This document shows positions 16,383-25,577 of a DNA stretch of 64,000 bases, one piece after another. This DNA is from Shewanella loihica PV-4 (GTDB lineage Bacteria > Pseudomonadota > Gammaproteobacteria > Enterobacterales > Shewanellaceae): the NCBI RefSeq assembly GCF_000016065.1, contig NC_009092.1, positions 4,278,001-4,342,000 on the forward strand, given 5' to 3'. The notes below the pieces were generated by a model. The model worked only from the letters and a program-made list of their open reading frames with translations. It searched no databases and was not told where the DNA came from. The translations under genes and the position numbers were made by a program. Positions within the stretch are counted from its first letter, which is position 1; each line of letters opens with the position of its first letter.

Positions 16383-17642
16383 TCAGCTTGCCCGACAGGT
16401 CTGCTTACGCACCAGGTGAGTCTTCTGCCACCAGAGTAGCGGGGCAAGCACAGACACCAGCATCAGGGCGTAGAGCATGTTAGCGCCCAGCGCCACTGCC
16501 ATGGCGAGACAGAAGGCCACACCCATGATCACCAGAGGCAGATAGCGCTTACTCAGCAGCCTGGCCGCCGCCAGCATGGAAACCAGATAGATGAGCACAA
16601 ACACCCCATTGGTCCAAGCGATCAGATGTTCCAGCTCCTGACCTAGCAGATAGGTCAGGCAGATAACCGTGGCCATGGTGAGCAGCACGGCCACCAGCGC
16701 CCGCACCGGCACCCTGTGTTGATTGAGCTTGTCGAAATAACGAGGCAGCACGCCTTCGCGACTGAAACTCCAGATCAGCCTGGCCACACTGGCGGTATAG
16801 ACGTTAACCGTAGAGAGCCCGCCGGCGATCCCCAGAATTCCTATCACCTGAGCACCATAACCGCCAAGCAGATGATCGAAGGCGGTCACCATGGCGAGCC
16901 CTTCACCCTTAGGCACAAACAACAGGAGTAAGGTGCAGGTGACATAGACCAGGCCCACCAAGATGGTGCCTATGATCATCGCCGGCAGCATATCTTTGTC
17001 CGGACGCTTGAAGTCATTGGCCAGATGGGTCATCGCCTCGATACCGAGAAAACTCCAGAAGGCGATACCGGCCGCCGCCATCACCAGTCCCATATCGCTT
17101 CCCGCCTGGGGCGCCGCCAGTTCGAGATCGCCAAGCTTAGCACCACCGGCGCCGAACAGGATCACCACCACGGAGACTATGGCCAGAGTCAGGGCAAACT
17201 GCAACTTGGCCGACACCTGTATTCCCTTGAGGTTAAGCGCGAGCAAGAGCAGCAACAGCGCCAGCTCGGTCATCAGCTGCTGCCAACCCACCAGGGGCAC
17301 CAGGGCATTGATGAACTGAAAGGTCATCAAGATGGCGGCAGGCGTGCCTATGGGCACCACCAGGAGGAAGATGAGTCCGGTCGTGCGCCCGGCGGTGCGG
17401 CCGAAGGCCTTCTCGACAAAGTAGGCTGGGCCGGCGGCATGGGGAAATACCCCCGCCAGACGAGCAAATACCAGGGTCACAGGGATGATCGCCAGGGTGA
17501 GTAATATCCAGGCTAGCAGGGCACCACTGCCCGCGGTGGCAATCGTCATCTCCGGCAGGATAAATACGCCTGTACCAAGCAAAGTGGTGGCCATAAGACC
17601 GGCACCTTGCCAGCGACCAATAGTACCGTGATTATGTTCCAT
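16383..17642 (-). CDS. YjeH-like APC family amino-acid exporter
   Basis: 419 residues, about 12 hydrophobic segments. The opening G-A-G-L-M-A-T-T-L-L-G-T-G-V-F-I-L-P matches the first helix of E. coli YjeH, which exports methionine and branched-chain amino acids, and A-G-P-A-Y-F-V-E-K-A-F-G fits the following loop. Function by homology: efflux of neutral amino acids. It is divergent from an Lrp/AsnC-type regulator with two operator-like boxes between, which agrees with an amino-acid-responsive exporter. Confidence 0.8.
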   Translation of the reverse strand: MEHNHGTIGRWQGAGLMATTLLGTGVFILPEMTIATAGSGALLAWILLTLAIIPVTLVFARLAGVFPHAAGPAYFVEKAFGRTAGRTTGLIFLLVVPIGTPAAILMTFQFINALVPLVGWQQLMTELALLLLLLALNLKGIQVSAKLQFALTLAIVSVVVILFGAGGAKLGDLELAAPQAGSDMGLVMAAAGIAFWSFLGIEAMTHLANDFKRPDKDMLPAMIIGTILVGLVYVTCTLLLLFVPKGEGLAMVTAFDHLLGGYGAQVIGILGIAGGLSTVNVYTASVARLIWSFSREGVLPRYFDKLNQHRVPVRALVAVLLTMATVICLTYLLGQELEHLIAWTNGVFVLIYLVSMLAAARLLSKRYLPLVIMGVAFCLAMAVALGANMLYALMLVSVLAPLLWWQKTHLVRKQTCRAS

Positions 17643-17733
17643 CTTAGGTTCTGTTAGGGTTATCTATGGGGATAGTATAGACTTAGCGAGTCAAACAATC
17701 TGTCAAAGATTTCCGCCGAAAATCAAATTAGAG

Positions 17734-17779
17734 CCGACACTTTGACGGATTTTTATCGATTTACCGACACTTTGTCGGT
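17734..17779. promoter_or_regulatory. paired operator boxes between exporter and Lrp gene
   Basis: ACCGACA-CTT-TGTCGGT at 17763-17779 is a perfect 7+3+7 inverted repeat. A second copy, GCCGACA-CTT-TGACGGA at about 17733-17749, matches 14 of its 17 bases. Box centres are 30 bp apart, about three helical turns, as expected for side-by-side binding of an Lrp-family octamer or dimer pair. Confidence 0.6.
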
Positions 17780-17811
17780 CATATGCTTGGTCAGATACCA
17801 GAGAGGACAGC

Positions 17812-18240
17812 TTGGACAAGTTTGATAAGGCCATCATCAACGCCCTGAGACAAGACGCCAGACAGAGTGTTTCCAGCATCGCCGAGACCGTCAGCCTGTC
17901 GCGCAGCGCGGTTTCCGAACGGATCAAGAAACTGGAACAGACGGGGATTATCCGCGGTTATCAGGTGCTGCTCAGCGAATCTCAGAAAGAGGGCGTTTCC
18001 GCCTACTTCGAGATCCAACACCGCTGTCCCCGCTGCGCCGATGTGGTACATGTGTTCCAGTCTATCCCCGAGGTGATCACCTGTCGCGGCATCACGGGAG
18101 ACATGGATCTCCTGGTCTATGTACAGGCCGACTCCATGCGCAGACTGCACGAGATCCGCGAATATATCGACGCTCAGACCGATATCATCAAGCTCAAGAC
18201 CCATGTGGTGATGAGCGAATGGATCGACAATCGCGGTTAG
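17812..18240 (+). CDS. Lrp/AsnC family transcriptional regulator
   Basis: 142 residues, TTG start with GAGAGGA six bases upstream. The N-terminal HTH reads I-I-N-A-L-R-Q-D-A-R-Q-S-V-S-S-I-A ... S-R-S-A-V-S-E-R-I-K-K-L-E, followed by G-I-I-R-G-Y, then the RAM/effector domain with G-D-M-D-L-L-V-Y-V. This is the standard Lrp layout at slightly short length. Divergent orientation and the paired boxes suggest it controls the YjeH-like exporter and itself. Confidence 0.88.
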   Translation: MDKFDKAIINALRQDARQSVSSIAETVSLSRSAVSERIKKLEQTGIIRGYQVLLSESQKEGVSAYFEIQHRCPRCADVVHVFQSIPEVITCRGITGDMDLLVYVQADSMRRLHEIREYIDAQTDIIKLKTHVVMSEWIDNRG

Positions 18241-18297
18241 TCACAGGACGGAACATGGGTAACAGTTTAGGCCCGTGGATTCCTTTACTATATGCTT

Positions 18298-18314
18298 AAC
18301 GATAGACTATCGTT
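18298..18314. promoter_or_regulatory. inverted repeat upstream of menD
   Basis: AACGATA-GAC-TATCGTT is a perfect 7-bp inverted repeat with a three-base spacer, centred 34 bases before the menD start and flanked by TTAA-like bases. It may be an operator or part of the promoter. No matching regulator is nearby. Confidence 0.35.
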
Positions 18315-18339
18315 TAACTCTTTCATTGGTTAAACCATT

Positions 18340-20043
18340 ATGCAGATTGAAAAAACCGCCGAATTAAACCTTCTTTGGGGCTCGCTAATCCTCGAGGAGC
18401 TGGCACGCCTTGAAGTGCAACATGTCTGCATGGCGCCCGGCTCTCGCTCGACCCCACTCACCCTGGCGGCTGCCAAACAGACCAAGCTCAAACAGCATCT
18501 TCATTTCGATGAGCGTGGCCTGGGCTTTCTCGCCCTGGGACTGGCCAAGGCCAGCCGCGCCCCCGTCGCCATCATCACCACCTCGGGCACAGCCGTTGCC
18601 AACCTCTATCCGGCCATAGTCGAGGCCTGGCTGACCCAGGTACCGCTAATCGTCCTCTCCGGCGATCGCCCGCCAGAGCTACTGGGCTGCGGCGCCAATC
18701 AGGCGATAGTGCAGCCGGCCATCTTTGCCGACTATGCCAAACAGGTCAATCTGCCGACACCGGATATGGCGATACCGCCCCAGGCGCTGCTCACCCTGCT
18801 GGATGAGTCGGTTGCCAACGCCAAGGGGCCGATACACGTCAACTGCATGTACCGAGAGCCCCTCTATCCGGGTTCCATGAGCGCCGATTTCACCCACTAC
18901 CTCAGCCCGCTGGGCAACTGGCAACATAGCGCCCTGCCCTATAACCAGTTTGCCGACGCCCAGCTGGTCAGCGCGCCGACATCCGATGCCCTGGCCCGCT
19001 TCGTTCATGGCAAGGGCGTGATCATCGCCGGCACCCTGGCGCCCGAGCAGCAACCCGAGCAGCTTATCGAACTGGCACAGAAGCTCGGCTGGCCGCTGCT
19101 GACCGACGCCCAGTCTCAGCTGAGACAACATGGCGCGGCAATCGGCAACATAGATCAACTCCTGCTGCAGCCCAAGGCCAAGGCGCTGCTGCAGGAAGCC
19201 GACACTGTGCTGGTGTTCGGCGGACGTCTGCTGTCTAAACGCCTGATTAGCTATCTTAGCGAGCAAAAGTGGAAACGTTACTGGCAGGTGCTGCCCCAGC
19301 AGACCCGGCTCGATCCTAGCCATAGCGCCAAGCAGGTGTGGATAAGCCCACTTGCCGCCTTTGCTCAACTGCCCTGGCCGAGATCTTCCGAGGCTAACTG
19401 GGCGCTGCAACTGATAGAGGCCAACGAGCAACTGGCCACCCTGTTCCAGCAACAGATTGACGACGCCGAGTTTGGCGAGGCTCAGGTGGTGCGCACCATC
19501 GCGGGCCGTGGTGAGCAACAGCTGTTTATCGGTAACAGCCTGCCGGTACGCCTCTACGACATGTACGCCCCCATCACACCCATCGCGCCTCGCGTCTTTA
19601 CCAACCGCGGCGCCTCGGGTATCGATGGCCTGCTGGCCACCGCCTGCGGGATAGCGGCCCACAAGGCCAGCTCGACCACGCTTGTCATCGGCGACCTGTC
19701 ACAGCTGCACGATCTCAACTCCCTGGCGCTGGCGGCGAAGCAACAGGGCACTCTGGTGATAGTCATACTCAACAACGACGGCGGCAACATCTTCAATCTA
19801 CTGCCCGTGCCCGATGAGAAGCTACGTAGCGGCTACTATCGTCTGGCCCACGGCCTGGAGTTTGGCTATGGCGCGGCCATGTTCGGCCTGCCCTATAATC
19901 GCGTCGAGGATATAGTGAGTTTCAACGAGGCCTACGACGATGCCCTCGCCTACCCGGGCGCCTCTGTCATCGAGGTCTGTGTGGCGCAAGATCAAGCCAG
20001 CGAACAGATCGCCCGCCTCGCCGCCTGGATCAAGCAAAGCTGA
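18340..20043 (+). CDS. menD: SEPHCHC synthase, menaquinone biosynthesis
   Basis: 567 residues. Thiamine-diphosphate enzyme that joins isochorismate and 2-oxoglutarate to make SEPHCHC, the first committed step to menaquinone. MenD hallmarks are present: A-P-G-S-R-S-T-P-L near residue 33, the conserved Glu of H-F-D-E-R-G, and a TPP-binding block beginning [10 protein letters not shown] and ending with N-N-D-G-G-N-I-F. It leads a four-gene cluster; menH starts on its stop codon (TGATG). There is no obvious Shine-Dalgarno before the ATG. Confidence 0.97.
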   Translation: MQIEKTAELNLLWGSLILEELARLEVQHVCMAPGSRSTPLTLAAAKQTKLKQHLHFDERGLGFLALGLAKASRAPVAIITTSGTAVANLYPAIVEAWLTQVPLIVLSGDRPPELLGCGANQAIVQPAIFADYAKQVNLPTPDMAIPPQALLTLLDESVANAKGPIHVNCMYREPLYPGSMSADFTHYLSPLGNWQHSALPYNQFADAQLVSAPTSDALARFVHGKGVIIAGTLAPEQQPEQLIELAQKLGWPLLTDAQSQLRQHGAAIGNIDQLLLQPKAKALLQEADTVLVFGGRLLSKRLISYLSEQKWKRYWQVLPQQTRLDPSHSAKQVWISPLAAFAQLPWPRSSEANWALQLIEANEQLATLFQQQIDDAEFGEAQVVRTIAGRGEQQLFIGNSLPVRLYDMYAPITPIAPRVFTNRGASGIDGLLATACGIAAHKASSTTLVIGDLSQLHDLNSLALAAKQQGTLVIVILNNDGGNIFNLLPVPDEKLRSGYYRLAHGLEFGYGAAMFGLPYNRVEDIVSFNEAYDDALAYPGASVIEVCVAQDQASEQIARLAAWIKQS

Positions 20044-20840
20044 TGCTGGCCTACCGTTGCGATGGCGACAGCCAAAGGCCCGTCTTAGTCTTATTGCATG
20101 GGCTGCTGGGGGATAAAGATGACTGGCAGGCCATCCTCCCTCGGCTCAGTCGCCATTTTTGCTGTATCGCCCTGGACCTTCCAGGTCATGGCGCCAGCCC
20201 GGCGCTAGAAGGCGATCCAGACTCGAGCGGCTTTCAGCGGGTCGTGACCCATATTCTCTCGACCCTGGACGAGCTAAAGATAAACCGCTTTCATCTGCTG
20301 GGGTATTCCCTGGGTGGCCGCATCGCCCTGCATTTGGCCCAGCATCTTGCAAAACGGTCCCCCGAGCGTCTGCTCAGTCTACATCTGGAATCTTGTCACC
20401 CTGGGCTTAGCGATGACGCAGAAAGAGCCCAGAGGCTGGAGCAGGACAGGCGCTGGCAGCAGAAGTTACTGTCGCTGCCCATCACAGATTTTCTCGCCCT
20501 CTGGTACAGGCAGGGGGTGTTTGCCTCCCTAAGCGACGCGCAGCGACAGAGACTCATCCAGAAGCGGGCCCATAATAGTCCCGAGGCGCTGGCCAGCATC
20601 TACCTGCCCACCTCTCTGGGTCAGCAGGCGGATCTGGCGCAGTTACCCGGTGAGCTGACGATCCCCTGGCACTACTATGTCGGCCTGCAGGACGATAAGT
20701 TTCTCGCCCTTGCGAGCGCCTGGCAGGCGAGACAGGGAATATCCCTCACCAAGGTGCCAAAAGCTGGACACAACGTGCATCTGGCGCAGCCAGAGGCCTT
20801 CTGCGATGCCCTCATCGCTAATCTCAGGATACAAGCATGA
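20043..20840 (+). CDS. menH: SHCHC synthase, menaquinone biosynthesis
   Basis: 265 residues, alpha/beta hydrolase fold. It removes pyruvate from SEPHCHC to yield SHCHC. Visible elements are L-L-H-G-L-L-G-D (oxyanion region), nucleophile elbow G-Y-S-L-G-G, an acid in G-L-Q-D-D-K-F, and the catalytic His of A-G-H-N-V-H. Its ATG shares one base with the menD stop codon and its own stop overlaps the menC start (ATGA), so the cluster is translationally coupled. Confidence 0.93.
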   Translation: MLAYRCDGDSQRPVLVLLHGLLGDKDDWQAILPRLSRHFCCIALDLPGHGASPALEGDPDSSGFQRVVTHILSTLDELKINRFHLLGYSLGGRIALHLAQHLAKRSPERLLSLHLESCHPGLSDDAERAQRLEQDRRWQQKLLSLPITDFLALWYRQGVFASLSDAQRQRLIQKRAHNSPEALASIYLPTSLGQQADLAQLPGELTIPWHYYVGLQDDKFLALASAWQARQGISLTKVPKAGHNVHLAQPEAFCDALIANLRIQA

Positions 20841-21895
20841 TACTCAGCCAAATCAGCCTCTATCGCTATCAGATCCCCTTGGACAAGCTGCTGCCTGTCG
20901 GCAAGCAGCGTATCGACAACCGTCAGGGGCTGGTCCTCAGAGCCAGCGCGGTAACCGAGCAGGACGAATCTGTCACAGCCGAGGTAGAAATTGCCCCCCT
21001 GAGCGGCCAGGATGTGGACGAACAGCCCCTCAAAGGCTTTAGCCAGGAGTCGCTGAGCCAAGTGATCGACCAGCTCATGCCCCAGCTGGATGAGCTGATA
21101 AACCAACCGGTCGACGAGCTGGCAAGACTCGCCCAGGAGACACAACTTCCCTCCCTGGCATTTGGCCTGTCGCTGCTTCACTCCAGACTCTCGGGCCGAT
21201 TACCCGCCGCCAGACGAGGCGCGCGAACCATCCCCCTTATCTATCAGGCCCAGGATGAATCGCCCCAGGCGCTGGGTGCCCGCATCGATGCCCTGGAAAA
21301 CTCGACTCATGCGGTGAAGGTCAAGGTGGGACAGACCTCCATGGAGCAAGAGGTCGCCATGATCCATCGCATTCTGGCCCGTCGCCCAGACCTCAAGCTG
21401 AGGCTGGACGCCAACCGCAGCTTCAGCCTGGAAGCGGCGATCGATTTCCTCGCCTGTCTGCCGTTGGAGGCGATCGAGTATATCGAGGAGCCTTGTGAAA
21501 ACCCGGGCGACAACACGGCCCTGTATCAGGCCTTAGGCGTGGGATTTGCCTTGGATGAGACCCTGGGTAGCCCAGGCTACCGATTTACCATGACGCCGGG
21601 GCTTAGCGCCCTCATCGTCAAGCCGATGATCTTAGGCTCGCTGGCGGATCTTCAGGCCCTGACTCAGGAGGCCCAAGAGGCGGGCGTGCGGGTGATCCTC
21701 AGCGCCAGCCTGGAGGCCAGCCTGGGCATCAATGCACTAAGGGATCTCAGCGAGGCCCTGACCCCGGATGAGGTGCCAGGACTGGATACTCTAAGCGCCT
21801 TTAGCGCCGATCTGCTGGTATCTACGGGTAAGAATCGCTGCCTGACGCTAGAAAACCTGATCTGCCTGAAACAGGTCTCCCGGGAGGCGGTTTGA
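20837..21895 (+). CDS. menC: o-succinylbenzoate synthase, menaquinone biosynthesis
   Basis: 352 residues, enolase superfamily. It dehydrates SHCHC to o-succinylbenzoate. The first catalytic Lys lies in V-K-V-K-V-G, metal ligands in L-R-L-D-A-N, Y-I-E-E-P and L-D-E-T, and the second Lys in I-V-K-P-M. The length is slightly above the E. coli enzyme. It overlaps menH by four bases and menE by four bases. Confidence 0.94.
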   Translation: MILSQISLYRYQIPLDKLLPVGKQRIDNRQGLVLRASAVTEQDESVTAEVEIAPLSGQDVDEQPLKGFSQESLSQVIDQLMPQLDELINQPVDELARLAQETQLPSLAFGLSLLHSRLSGRLPAARRGARTIPLIYQAQDESPQALGARIDALENSTHAVKVKVGQTSMEQEVAMIHRILARRPDLKLRLDANRSFSLEAAIDFLACLPLEAIEYIEEPCENPGDNTALYQALGVGFALDETLGSPGYRFTMTPGLSALIVKPMILGSLADLQALTQEAQEAGVRVILSASLEASLGINALRDLSEALTPDEVPGLDTLSAFSADLLVSTGKNRCLTLENLICLKQVSREAV

Positions 21896-23406
21896 AGCAC
21901 GGCAAGGAAATTAGCCAGGAAATTAGCCAGGACATTGGTCAGGAAAGCATAGACACCTCACCGCTGCACCTGATGGCGGCCAAGGTGCCCGGGCAAGTTG
22001 CCCTGCACCACTGGCATGATGGTGGTTATCACGCCATCGACTATGCTCATCTCGCCCAAAGGGTACGACAGTGCGCGCGCCAGCTGCATGATCTGGGCGT
22101 AACATCAGGCGACAAGCTGGCCTGCGTCGACCAAAACTCTCTGGCACTGGTGATCCTCTACTGGGCCTGCATCGATCTCGGCGCCATCTTCTGCCCGTTA
22201 AACCCAAGGTTTCCCAAGGCGCAGATAGCCGCGATAGCCGAGCGCTACGGCTTTAACCATTTCTGGGCTGGCCAGGCCTATCAAGCCTTGTTACCGGAGC
22301 CAGGCCTGACGCTCAGCTTAAACGCCGAGACTCGCGATAACAAGTTAAAAGCAACCAAGGCAGAAGCAACCAAAGTAGAAGCAATCAGGATAGACACGGC
22401 GCGGCCCTGCAACATCATACTCACCTCGGGCAGCAGCGGCATGCCCAAAGCCGCCGTGCACTGCCTCAATAATCATATCGCCAGCGCCCTGGGCTCGACC
22501 CAGAAGATCCCCCTTGTTCGCGGGGACAACTGGCTGCTCTCCCTGCCACTGTTTCATATCGGCGGCCTGGCCATAGTCAATCGTTGCGCCTTGGCTGGCG
22601 CGGCCCTGACCCTGCCAGCGCCCGATCTGTCGTTGGCAAAGCAGCTAAAGGCAATGCCCCTGACTCACCTCTCCCTGGTGGCCACTCAGCTGGTGAGATT
22701 GCTTAACGACGCACCCGAAACCCTCAAAGGGCTCAAGGCGCTGCTGCTGGGTGGCGGCGCCATAGATGAGCAGCTGATCGAACGCCTGACGCCGCTGGGC
22801 ATCCCCGCCTTTACCAGTTACGGCATGACAGAGATGAGCTCGCAGATCACCACGGCTAGGGCCAATGCCCAGGGCAGTTGCGGGTTTGCCTTGCCCGGAC
22901 GCGAGCTGAAAATTGTCGATGAGGTGATCTTTGTGCGCGGCGAGACACTGTTTCTCGGTTATCTGAGAGATAAGCCGCCCCATGAGATCAGCAGACCGCT
23001 GGATAACGATGGCTGGTTCTGCACCCAAGATCGCGGCCGATTCACGCCCGGTGGTGAGCTGCTCATCCTGGGGCGCACAGACAACATGTTTATCTGTGGC
23101 GGCGAAAACGTGCAGCCCGAGGAGATAGAGGCAGTGCTGAGAAGCTATCCCGGCATCGAAGAGGCATTGGTGTTTGGCGTAGCCGACGAGGAGTTTGGCC
23201 TGCTGCCGGCGGCCATCATCAAGGGGAAAGTCGCATCGCCTGCAAAACTCGAAGAGTTCCTCTGCCAGCATATCGCCCGCTTTAAACGCCCAAGGCGCTA
23301 TTTCCCCTGGCCCGAGGTCGAGCAGACGGGGCTCAAGTTGCCCCGCAAGCTCGTGATACAAGCGGTGGCCGAGCGCCATGGATTAGTTACAAAAAAACCT
23401 GCTTGA
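21892..23406 (+). CDS. menE: o-succinylbenzoate-CoA ligase, menaquinone biosynthesis
   Basis: 504 residues, acyl-adenylate-forming family; activates o-succinylbenzoate with ATP and CoA. Motifs are present: T-S-G-S-S-G-M-P-K-A-A-V (P-loop), S-Y-G-M-T-E-M and W-F-C-T-Q-D-R-G. TTG start overlaps the menC stop (TTGA), with GGGAGG upstream. Two insertions look recently made: E-I-S-Q / E-I-S-Q / D-I-G-Q near the N-terminus and A-T-K-A-E / A-T-K-V-E / A-I-R-I-D just before the P-loop, each encoded by tandem repeats. The stop codon lies inside the terminator hairpin. Confidence 0.95.
   Translation: MKHGKEISQEISQDIGQESIDTSPLHLMAAKVPGQVALHHWHDGGYHAIDYAHLAQRVRQCARQLHDLGVTSGDKLACVDQNSLALVILYWACIDLGAIFCPLNPRFPKAQIAAIAERYGFNHFWAGQAYQALLPEPGLTLSLNAETRDNKLKATKAEATKVEAIRIDTARPCNIILTSGSSGMPKAAVHCLNNHIASALGSTQKIPLVRGDNWLLSLPLFHIGGLAIVNRCALAGAALTLPAPDLSLAKQLKAMPLTHLSLVATQLVRLLNDAPETLKGLKALLLGGGAIDEQLIERLTPLGIPAFTSYGMTEMSSQITTARANAQGSCGFALPGRELKIVDEVIFVRGETLFLGYLRDKPPHEISRPLDNDGWFCTQDRGRFTPGGELLILGRTDNMFICGGENVQPEEIEAVLRSYPGIEEALVFGVADEEFGLLPAAIIKGKVASPAKLEEFLCQHIARFKRPRRYFPWPEVEQTGLKLPRKLVIQAVAERHGLVTKKPA
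21906..21941 (+). repeat. 12-bp tandem repeat in menE (three copies)
   Basis: GGAAATTAGCCA occurs twice exactly (21906-21917, 21918-21929) and once with changes (21930-21941). It is in frame and encodes repeated four-residue units in the N-terminal leader of MenE, before the conserved domain. Confidence 0.85.
22351..22395 (+). repeat. 15-bp tandem repeat in menE (three copies)
   Basis: GCAACCAAGGCAGAA, GCAACCAAAGTAGAA and GCAATCAGGATAGAC lie head to tail and encode five-residue units in a surface segment immediately before the ATP-binding P-loop. The copies grow less similar along the array. Confidence 0.8.
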
Positions 23407-23419
23407 TAGCAGGTTTTTT
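23392..23419. terminator. bidirectional terminator between menE and rpoH
   Basis: Stem AAAAAACCTGC / GCAGGTTTTTT with a six-base loop. T runs occur on both strands, so it can stop menE from the left and rpoH from the right. The menE stop codon TGA lies in the loop. Confidence 0.9.
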
Positions 23420-23445
23420 CATTCTTTGTTATTCACCTTAGGGCG

Positions 23446-24303
23446 TTACATTTCCATGCGGCCCTTGAGCTTGTTCATGGCGTTCTTCTCAAGCTGCCTG
23501 ATACGCTCGGCAGAAACTTGATAGGTGGCCGCCAGCTCTTGCAGCGTGGTCTTCTCTTCGTCTAACCAACGCGCCTGTAGAATATGCTGACTACGCTCAT
23601 CAAGGGTCTTGATGGCCGCCAGAAGACGGGTTTGGTTATCGGCTTCGAAGTTGTCATTTTCGACCTGAGAGGCGATATCAGACGAATGATCCTCGAGGTA
23701 ATGCACAGGGGCATAGTCCTGATCGTCATCGTTGTCGCTGGCCAGATCGAAGGCTGGATCCTGCGCCGCCATGCGTGATTCCATCTCGGTCACGTCGCTC
23801 TTCGAGACGCCCAGGTTTTCGGCAACCATGGTCACCTCTTCATCACTGAACCAGCCAAGACGTTTCTTAGCCTTACGCAGATTGAAGAACAGTTTACGCT
23901 GCGCCTTGGTGGTCGCGACCTTAACGATACGCCAGTTTTTCAGCACGTATTCGTGGATCTCGGCTTTAATCCAATGCACGGCAAACGAGACAAGACGTAC
24001 ACCCACATCGGGATCAAAGCGCTTTACCGCCTTCATCAGACCAATGTTACCTTCCTGGATCAGATCCGCCTGTGGCAGACCATAACCCGCGTAACCTTTG
24101 GCGACATGAATAACGAAACGAAGATGAGACATAATCAACTGCTTCGCAGCCTGAATGTCACCGGTCTCCTGCAGACGTTTCGCCAGCTCATACTCCTCAT
24201 TCGCCTCCAACATAGGAATGTTGTGCGCAGAATGGATATAAGCCTCTAAGCTACTGCTGCTTTGAGGTACCATTAGTGCCATTGATTGCGTTTGATTTGT
24301 CAT
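23446..24303 (-). CDS. rpoH: heat-shock sigma factor sigma-32
   Basis: 285 residues, the usual size. Region 2 reads [17 protein letters not shown] and [17 protein letters not shown], the RpoH box Q-R-K-L-F-F-N-L-R is intact, and region 4.2 ends [11 protein letters not shown]. It directs RNA polymerase to heat-shock genes such as chaperones; hslR and hslO lie 17 kb away. ATG 24303 has TAGGAG six bases upstream; the longer open frame to 24414 is not used. It follows ftsX as in many gammaproteobacteria. Confidence 0.97.
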   Translation of the reverse strand: MTNQTQSMALMVPQSSSSLEAYIHSAHNIPMLEANEEYELAKRLQETGDIQAAKQLIMSHLRFVIHVAKGYAGYGLPQADLIQEGNIGLMKAVKRFDPDVGVRLVSFAVHWIKAEIHEYVLKNWRIVKVATTKAQRKLFFNLRKAKKRLGWFSDEEVTMVAENLGVSKSDVTEMESRMAAQDPAFDLASDNDDDQDYAPVHYLEDHSSDIASQVENDNFEADNQTRLLAAIKTLDERSQHILQARWLDEEKTTLQELAATYQVSAERIRQLEKNAMNKLKGRMEM

Positions 24304-24423
24304 TAACGCTCCTAACTTCTTATCTAGCTTAAATTTAACGCTTTGTGTGCTCAGCACCGCCTGAAAGCGGCATTCCGTGGGAGTATAAAGAAAGGGGATT
24401 ACGCCCAGGGACAAGCTGATGAA

Positions 24424-24451
24424 CTATTAACTATCTGACAGTCTATGTCAA
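24424..24451 (-). promoter_or_regulatory. putative sigma-70 promoter for rpoH
   Basis: On the minus strand a perfect TTGACA (24451-24446) is followed after 16 bases by TAATAG (24429-24424). This would give a leader of about 115 bases before the rpoH ATG. The 294-base region between ftsX and rpoH is otherwise without a recognisable gene. Confidence 0.5.
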
Positions 24452-24597
24452 CACTCGAAGCTGAACAGGGTTTAATTTCACCCGATTCTATAGACATTGC
24501 AAGTGAAAATTAGTTCATAAATTCCCGGGAGTCCAACGTCCAAGCCAGCCTATTTCTGCGGCGATAGATGCCAGGCTGACCCCGTGTGGCACAGCCC

Positions 24598-25563
24598 CTA
24601 GGAAGGCTCGATCGCCCTTAGGTGTTGACGCACCGACAGGTAGGAACCTAACCAGCCGAGGAAGGAGGCCAAGAGTATCAGCTCGCCCAGCTCAACCAGG
24701 GTCAGCGACTGCATCTCCAGCGTACTGCCATAGAGGCCAAGCAGGCTCGCCAGGGCACCGTCCAGATACCAGACCAGCAGATTGATGATCACCCAGGCCA
24801 GTACGCCGCCGATCACCCCAAACCAGATCCCGGTATAGAGGAAGGGACGCTGAATGAAGGCCTCTGTGGCGCCCACCAGCTTCATCACCTCAATCTCGGT
24901 GCGGCGATTCATGATCGCCAGACGTATGGTGTTACCTATCACCAGCACCACGGCCAACACCAGCAGGGCGGCGATGGCCATCACGGTGCGCTCCAGCAGC
25001 CTCACCACGGCCTGCAGACGCTCCAGCCACTCGATATCCAGGCGACCAAAACTCACCTCAGGCTCTAGCTCCAGCTTCTTTAGCAGCTCGCGGGCGCCAT
25101 TAGGGCTGGCATGCTTGATGCCCGGGGTTACCGTGATCACCGCAGGTAGCGGGTTCTCATCCAGATAGGCCAAGGCCTCACCGAAACCCGACAGGCGCTG
25201 AAACTCCTCCAGGGCCTTGTCGCGGTCGATATAACTGACGGCGCTCACCTCAGGATAGGCGCTGATACGGCTGATGAGGCTCTGTATGCTGCGCTCGCTG
25301 CGTCCCTCGTCTATAAACAGGGAGATCTCGGCGGCGCTGTTCCAAGACTGAGTAATGGTCTCGGCGTTCTTCACCAACACCTGCAGGGCCGCTGGCAGGC
25401 TAAGGCTTACCCCCAGCACGGCCATGGTCATCAGCGAGGAGACGGGATTGCGCCATAACTCCCCCATGCTGCCCATGGCATGTTGAATGTGACGGATAAA
25501 AAACATCACGATACGACCGCTGATAGGCAGCTTACTGCGCACCAATTGAGGTTGCTGACTCAT
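24598..25563 (-). CDS. ftsX: cell-division ABC transporter-like permease FtsX
   Basis: 321 residues. One hydrophobic segment near residue 45, a periplasmic domain, then three C-terminal helices is the FtsX layout. E-V-M-K-L-V-G-A-T in the cytoplasmic loop is the conserved coupling helix region. With FtsE it links the divisome to peptidoglycan hydrolase activation. ATG has GAGGAG upstream; the gene begins 14 bases after ftsE. Confidence 0.96.
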   Translation of the reverse strand: MSQQPQLVRSKLPISGRIVMFFIRHIQHAMGSMGELWRNPVSSLMTMAVLGVSLSLPAALQVLVKNAETITQSWNSAAEISLFIDEGRSERSIQSLISRISAYPEVSAVSYIDRDKALEEFQRLSGFGEALAYLDENPLPAVITVTPGIKHASPNGARELLKKLELEPEVSFGRLDIEWLERLQAVVRLLERTVMAIAALLVLAVVLVIGNTIRLAIMNRRTEIEVMKLVGATEAFIQRPFLYTGIWFGVIGGVLAWVIINLLVWYLDGALASLLGLYGSTLEMQSLTLVELGELILLASFLGWLGSYLSVRQHLRAIEPS

Positions 25564-25577
25564 CTGACTCTCCTCAA

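Noticed and set aside
18679..19662. 327-residue minus-strand open frame inside menD
   Set aside because: Shadow of menD in a GC-rich gene; lacks any family motif.
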